DNA of 7,841 bases from Candidatus Anaerobutyricum stercoripullorum (GTDB taxonomy: Bacteria > Bacillota > Clostridia > Lachnospirales > Lachnospiraceae): contig DXEQ01000074.1 in assembly GCA_019114885.1 (NCBI GenBank), forward strand, positions 1-7,841, in the 5' to 3' direction. Positions 4,263 through 7,841 of the stretch are shown in pieces. The translations under genes and the position numbers were made by a program. The first letter of the stretch is position 1; the number at the start of each line of letters is the position of its first letter. The notes beneath the pieces are model-generated. The model was not told the origin of the DNA. It saw nothing but the letters and a program-made list of their open reading frames with translations, and searched no databases.

Positions 4263-6550
4263 TTTTGATGCAGTCCCATGAACACCTGCTCACTGGTGAT
4301 CGGCAGCGTCCGAAAACGCAGGCCGGTTCCGTTATAGACCGCGTCGGCGATGGCCGGAGACGGCGTGTTGATGACAACCTCTCCGATGGATTTGGCGCCG
4401 AACGGGCCGGTCTTTTCATAACTGCTCTCAAACTCTACCCGGACACGCCCCATATCGAGACGGGTCGATATCTTATAGCTGATAAAATTCCGGTTTTTCA
4501 GTTTCCCTTTTTCCGTATACTGGATATCCTCATAAAGCGCCATACCGATGCCCTGCACCAGACCGCCCTCGGTCTGCACCCGGGCCAGATTGCTGTTGAT
4601 GACAGTTCCGCAGTCCACGCAGGCCACATAGTCGATCGGCGTGATCTTACCGGTCTCCAGGTCAATCTCCACCTCGGCGGCTCCCGCCATGAATGGCGGC
4701 GGCGATACGTGGGAAGTATTGGATGCTGTGGCTGTGATGATCCGGCCGGAACCTGCCTGCAGTCTGGTCACCAGATCGCTGAGCGCCAGTACATTTTCCG
4801 GATCGTCCTTCTCGCTGATCAGAGCTCCGTCAAAGTCCACCTGTTTCGGCGACAGGCCCATGAGCGCGGCTGCCTCCTCGCAGATCTTCCGTTTCATCTC
4901 CTCGCAGGCTTTCACCACCGCCATACCGGTCACGTAAGTGGTGCTCGACGCATAGGAACCGCTGTCGTACGGCGACTGGTCGGTATCCACGCCGCGGACA
5001 ATAATGTTGTCATACTCGCATCCGAGACAGTCTGCCGCCATCTGCGCCAGGATGGTATCACAGCCGGTACCCATATCAGAACATCCGATCATGAGGGTGT
5101 AGAACGCGTCGTCATTTAACTTAAGCTGCACCGATCCCACATCACAGTCGTTGATGCCGGAACTCTGCATGGACAGGGCCATTCCCACTGCCCGGACGGT
5201 GTGCGGGCCGGTCTTTACATACGGGTATTTTTTATCCCAGTCGATCATCTCTTTTACCTTCCGGATACAGCGGTCCAGCGCACAGGAATCCGTGGTCTGA
5301 CCGTAATAATTCATCAGCCGGTCGCCCTCATGGACGATATTTTTCTCCCGCAGCACGGCCGGGTCCATTCCCATCTTGTGGGCCAGCTCATTGACAGCGG
5401 ACTCCACCGCAAAGATACCCTGGGTCGCGCCGTATCCCCGGTATGCGCCGGCGGACATCACATTTGTATAGACCACATCGGAGCTGAACCGGAAGGCGTC
5501 CAGATCCCGGTACAGAGAGATGGACTTGGTACCGGACAGATCCACTGTGGTCGGCCCGTGCTCCCCGTACGCGCCCGTATTGGACAGGGTATGCAGGTCA
5601 ATAGCACGGATCTTCCCTTCTTTGTCCGCGCCAATCCGCACGGACATCTGCATCTCATGACGCGGAGAACCGCTGATAAAGCTCTCCTCTCTTGTATAAA
5701 CGATCTTAGACGGTTTCCCGGTCTTATAAGTGACAAAGGCCGGATACACCTCGCAGACTGCCGTCTGCTTCGCGCCAAAACCGCCGCCGATCCGCGGCTT
5801 GACCACCCGGACATTGGACTTGGATATATTTAAGGCTCTCGCCACGATCCTTCTCACATGGAATGGAATCTGGGTGGAGGAGGTGATCTTGAGCCTGCCG
5901 TAGATATCTTTCTGCGCAAAGGCATTGAAAGGTTCCATCATGGCCTGATTGACCGCCTTGGTGTGATATACTTCTTCCACCACATAGTCGCAGCGGGAGA
6001 GCACCTCGTCCACATCTCCCTCGCCGCGGCTCTGGGAAGCACAGAGGTTCCTTGCCGGGTCCGTGCCTTTTCCTTCCTTTGCCACAAAGGACTCTTCCGG
6101 ATGGATCAGGATGGAATTATCCATGGACTTCGTAAAATCAAGAATCGGTTCCAGTACCTGATACTTCACCTTGATCATGCGAAGGGCACGGTCCACGCAG
6201 GCCTCGTCCTTTCCTGCCACGATGGCCACCGGATCGCCCACATAGCGGACCCGCCGGTCCAGAATCAGACGGTCGTCCGGACTCGGTTCCGGAAACGTCT
6301 GGCCCGCCTGCGTGTATCTTTGCTGCGGCACGTCCTCATAAGTAAATATCGCTTCGATTCCCGGCACCTTTTTGGCCGTATCTGTCCGGATCTCCTCGAT
6401 GAGCGCGTGGGCGTGAGGGCTGCGCAGCAGCTTGACGATCAGACAGTTATCCGGCGCCAGGTCATCGGTGTAGACCGGACGTCCGGAAAGAAGGGCCTCC
6501 GCGTCTTTTTTGACGATACCCTTTCCTACAAATCTTCTCTCTTCTGTCAT
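4259..6550 (-). CDS. xdhA: Xanthine dehydrogenase-type molybdenum-binding subunit, probably selenium-dependent
   Basis: The start MTEERRFVGKG (ATG 6550-6548) gives 763 residues, close to E. coli XdhA (about 750). The frame is open 109 codons further upstream, but there it only overlaps the 2Fe-2S gene in another frame. Residues 1-130 resemble the aldehyde oxidase/xanthine dehydrogenase a/b hammerhead domain (YTDDLAP, LLRSPHAHA, VRYVGDPVAIVAG). The molybdopterin-binding part has SSTQIP (224-229), GGGFGAK (255-261), GAYRGYG (368-374; Arg371 corresponds to the substrate-binding Arg880 of bovine XDH), GCSDMGTGCDT (489-499) and GAKSIGEVV (718-726) with the catalytic Glu724. Gln262 stands where bovine XDH has Glu802; E. 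coli XdhA also has Gln. Thr495 stands where many XDHs have the molybdenum-pocket Gln of 'GQG'. The reaction is hydroxylation of a purine such as xanthine, with electrons passed to the 2Fe-2S and FAD subunits. Selenium dependence is inferred from yqeC, selD, yedF and ygfJ-type neighbours, not from this sequence. GGAGGAGG (6561-6568) lies 10 bases upstream. Other purine or heterocycle hydroxylases are possible. Confidence 0.92.
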   Translation of the reverse strand: MTEERRFVGKGIVKKDAEALLSGRPVYTDDLAPDNCLIVKLLRSPHAHALIEEIRTDTAKKVPGIEAIFTYEDVPQQRYTQAGQTFPEPSPDDRLILDRRVRYVGDPVAIVAGKDEACVDRALRMIKVKYQVLEPILDFTKSMDNSILIHPEESFVAKEGKGTDPARNLCASQSRGEGDVDEVLSRCDYVVEEVYHTKAVNQAMMEPFNAFAQKDIYGRLKITSSTQIPFHVRRIVARALNISKSNVRVVKPRIGGGFGAKQTAVCEVYPAFVTYKTGKPSKIVYTREESFISGSPRHEMQMSVRIGADKEGKIRAIDLHTLSNTGAYGEHGPTTVDLSGTKSISLYRDLDAFRFSSDVVYTNVMSAGAYRGYGATQGIFAVESAVNELAHKMGMDPAVLREKNIVHEGDRLMNYYGQTTDSCALDRCIRKVKEMIDWDKKYPYVKTGPHTVRAVGMALSMQSSGINDCDVGSVQLKLNDDAFYTLMIGCSDMGTGCDTILAQMAADCLGCEYDNIIVRGVDTDQSPYDSGSYASSTTYVTGMAVVKACEEMKRKICEEAAALMGLSPKQVDFDGALISEKDDPENVLALSDLVTRLQAGSGRIITATASNTSHVSPPPFMAGAAEVEIDLETGKITPIDYVACVDCGTVINSNLARVQTEGGLVQGIGMALYEDIQYTEKGKLKNRNFISYKISTRLDMGRVRVEFESSYEKTGPFGAKSIGEVVINTPSPAIADAVYNGTGLRFRTLPITSEQVFMGLHQK

Positions 6551-7011
6551 CCTTCCCGCACCTCCTCCAGCGCAAAGTATTTCATCAGGGCACGGTACTG
6601 TCCCTGGTATCCTGTGCACCGGCAGAGATTGCCGGCCAGGTATTCTTTCATATATTCTTCCGTCGGATGCGGATTCTCTCTCTTTAAAGCAAGCACGTTC
6701 ATGATCAGTCCCGGACTGCAGAAGCCGCACTGATCCGCTCCCTCCGCCGCCAGAAAACGGGAGAACTCCTCCGCTTCCTTCTGCACGCCTTCCAGCGTCG
6801 TGATATGCGCCCCCTGTACCCGGGCGGCAGGCACACCACAGGATAAGACCGGTCTGCCGTCGACCCACACGGTACACAGGCCGCAGTTGCCCGTATCACA
6901 GCCCCGCTTCATGCTCTTTAAACCTCTGCTTCGCAGAAAATCCAGCAGCATCATATCCGGCCGGATCTCGGCCTGTACCTTTTCTTCATTGATATATACT
7001 TCTATCTGCAT
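6547..7011 (-). CDS. xdhC: 2Fe-2S subunit of xanthine dehydrogenase-type hydroxylase
   Basis: The 154-residue protein has the two-cluster layout of the family. The N-terminal plant-type ferredoxin domain has C38-x4-C43-x2-C46-x11-C58 (GCDTGNCGLC, then VLSC). The C-terminal helical domain has C95-x2-C98 (DQCGFCSPG) and C130-x-C132 (NLCRCTGY). All eight cluster cysteines are present. It carries electrons from the molybdenum site to FAD. The start ATG at 7011 has GGAGG (7019-7023) 7 bases upstream. It overlaps the end of the FAD gene by 10 bases, and its own TGA overlaps the xdhA start as ATGA. The symbol follows E. coli usage, where XdhC is the Fe-S subunit; it is not the XdhC-type sulfurylase chaperone of other bacteria. 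In some selenium-dependent xanthine dehydrogenases this domain is fused to the molybdenum subunit; here the two are separate genes. Confidence 0.95.
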   Translation of the reverse strand: MQIEVYINEEKVQAEIRPDMMLLDFLRSRGLKSMKRGCDTGNCGLCTVWVDGRPVLSCGVPAARVQGAHITTLEGVQKEAEEFSRFLAAEGADQCGFCSPGLIMNVLALKRENPHPTEEYMKEYLAGNLCRCTGYQGQYRALMKYFALEEVREG

Positions 7012-7799
7012 GTTTTATCCTCCGTCAGTTCTTTGAGGGCCCGCCGGATCAATACCGCCGCCAGCTCTCTGCGGTAAGCCGCGCTTCCCCGCATATTGCT
7101 GCCAAACTCCGTCTGATCCGCGACCGCCCGGGCGTATGCCTGCAGCTTCTCTCCGTCAAAAGGTGCTTCCAGTGCCGGGCCGGCCGTACAGACAGCACGC
7201 TTTGGCCGCGCGCCAAGCACCGTCTCGAATCCGTTCTCCGTCCGGGCCACCGCACAGGTCAGCGCCGGAAAATCCGTCTCCGTGATACGATAGCTCTGAT
7301 AGCAGACCTTTCTTCCGTCTTTTTTGATATGGATATGGGTCAGGATATCATCATCCAGCGGCATCCCGGCAAACGTCCGGACAGGAATCCGGCCTCCCCG
7401 GTACAGCTCCACCTCGCTGTCGCAGGCCATGAACGCTGTCAGCACATCCGAGAATCCAAACCGCGGAAAGATGCTCCCTCCCACTGTGGCCAGATTGCGG
7501 AACTGCACACCGACGATATGCCTTACGGCCTCCTTAAACACATTGCCAAATGTCCGGTTCAGCCCTTCATGGACTTCCAGCTGCCGCAGTGTCACCATAC
7601 AGCCGATGTGAAACTCCCTGTCATCCTCCTCGATCATATCCAGCTGCAGGCGGGACAGGTCGATGGCATTCTGAATGGACCTGTGTCCCATTTTCAGCCA
7701 GAGATTGCCGCCGATGATGACGTTATTTCTCCCTTTTTGTCTGAGGGCGGCGGCCTGTTCCAGAGAATCGGCTGTCACGTAATTCTTAATTGTATACAT
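7002..7799 (-). CDS. xdhB: FAD-binding subunit of xanthine dehydrogenase-type hydroxylase
   Basis: I choose ATG at 7799-7797 (MYTIKNYVTADS), because AAAGGAGA (7806-7813) lies 7 bases upstream; this gives 265 residues. Ten more codons are open upstream but would put the ribosome site inside the gene. The FAD-binding loops are VIIGGNLWLKMG (27-38) and RNLATVGGSIF (101-111), followed by SDVLTAFMACDSEVEL (117-132), typical of the CoxM/XdhB type. The C-terminal domain ends with the family's RGSAAYRRELAAVLIRRAL (237-255). It is slightly shorter than E. coli XdhB (about 290 residues). It accepts electrons from the Fe-S clusters and passes them to NAD or another acceptor; the acceptor cannot be told from the sequence. 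No 4Fe-4S insertion as in 4-hydroxybenzoyl-CoA reductase is seen. It is the first gene of the operon visible here. Only 42 bases of upstream sequence are in the window, so its promoter cannot be judged. Confidence 0.93.
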   Translation of the reverse strand: MYTIKNYVTADSLEQAAALRQKGRNNVIIGGNLWLKMGHRSIQNAIDLSRLQLDMIEEDDREFHIGCMVTLRQLEVHEGLNRTFGNVFKEAVRHIVGVQFRNLATVGGSIFPRFGFSDVLTAFMACDSEVELYRGGRIPVRTFAGMPLDDDILTHIHIKKDGRKVCYQSYRITETDFPALTCAVARTENGFETVLGARPKRAVCTAGPALEAPFDGEKLQAYARAVADQTEFGSNMRGSAAYRRELAAVLIRRALKELTEDKTCR

Positions 7800-7805
7800 A
7801 CGTAC

Positions 7806-7813
7806 TCTCCTTT
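7806..7813 (-). promoter_or_regulatory. Ribosome binding site of the FAD subunit gene
   Basis: AAAGGAGA on the minus strand has its GGAG core 7 bases before the ATG at 7799. This decides for the shorter 265-residue product over a start 10 codons upstream. Confidence 0.75.
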
Positions 7814-7841
7814 GTACTCTTTTAAGCAAATACTTTTTTCC

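Noticed and set aside
4265..5833. Long plus-strand open frames opposite xdhA
   Set aside because: Antisense shadows of a well-conserved gene; no family features or ribosome sites.
6551..6877. N-terminal 109-codon extension of the molybdenum subunit frame
   Set aside because: The region is the 2Fe-2S gene read in another frame; the extension has no family similarity, while ATG 6550 gives the conserved MTEERRFVGKG start in an ATGA overlap.
1..7841. CRISPR array, tRNA, rRNA, insertion sequence or purine riboswitch
   Set aside because: No regularly spaced identical repeats, tRNA-like cloverleaf, transposase or recognisable riboswitch core was seen; the tandem repeats found are contiguous and degenerate.

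Overview
The window (about 7.8 kb, GC-rich) comes from an anaerobic Firmicute. A gut Lachnospiraceae-type Clostridium is my best guess, from the protein sequence style, strong GGAGG ribosome binding sites, ATGA-coupled genes and the gene set itself; no taxonomic marker is present. It holds most of a selenium-dependent molybdenum hydroxylase (SDMH) locus: a three-subunit xanthine-dehydrogenase-like enzyme, its molybdenum cofactor nucleotidyltransferase, a xanthine salvage enzyme, and three selenium-handling proteins.

Layout. Right side, minus strand, read from about 7800 leftwards: xdhB-like FAD subunit (7799-7002), xdhC-like 2Fe-2S subunit (7011-6547), xdhA-like molybdenum subunit (6550-4259), mocA/ygfJ-like cofactor nucleotidyltransferase (4262-3552), then xpt, xanthine phosphoribosyltransferase (3517-2834). 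The first four genes overlap by 4-10 bases and xpt follows after 34 bases, so this reads as one operon. Middle, plus strand: yqeC (1848-2759), convergent with xpt. Left side, minus strand: selD (1559-528) and a truncated yedF (500-1, running off the window), divergent from yqeC across a 288-base intergenic region with candidate promoters for both directions.

How they work together. From family knowledge, SelD makes selenophosphate. YedF is a selenium-metabolism protein with a TusA-like and a DsrE-like domain. YqeC (with YqeB, not in this window) is a maturation factor associated with the labile selenium of SDMHs. MocA-type proteins attach a nucleotide to the molybdenum cofactor. The XdhABC-like enzyme hydroxylates a purine, probably xanthine or hypoxanthine. 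An XPT in the same operon would pull xanthine the other way, to XMP. The locus therefore looks like a purine branch point coupled to selenium cofactor supply. This is close to the described 'orphan SelD / SDMH' gene neighbourhood (Haft and Self, 2008), so the system is not new in outline.

Unusual details: GC-rich minisatellite-like repeats in or at the edges of neighbouring genes (a 14-residue tandem repeat inside YqeC, an approximately 40-bp degenerate tandem repeat forming the frameshifted tail of XPT and the yqeC/xpt junction, and an Ala/Gly-rich linker in YedF); a Thr where many xanthine dehydrogenases have the molybdenum-pocket Gln; and XPT inside the hydroxylase operon.
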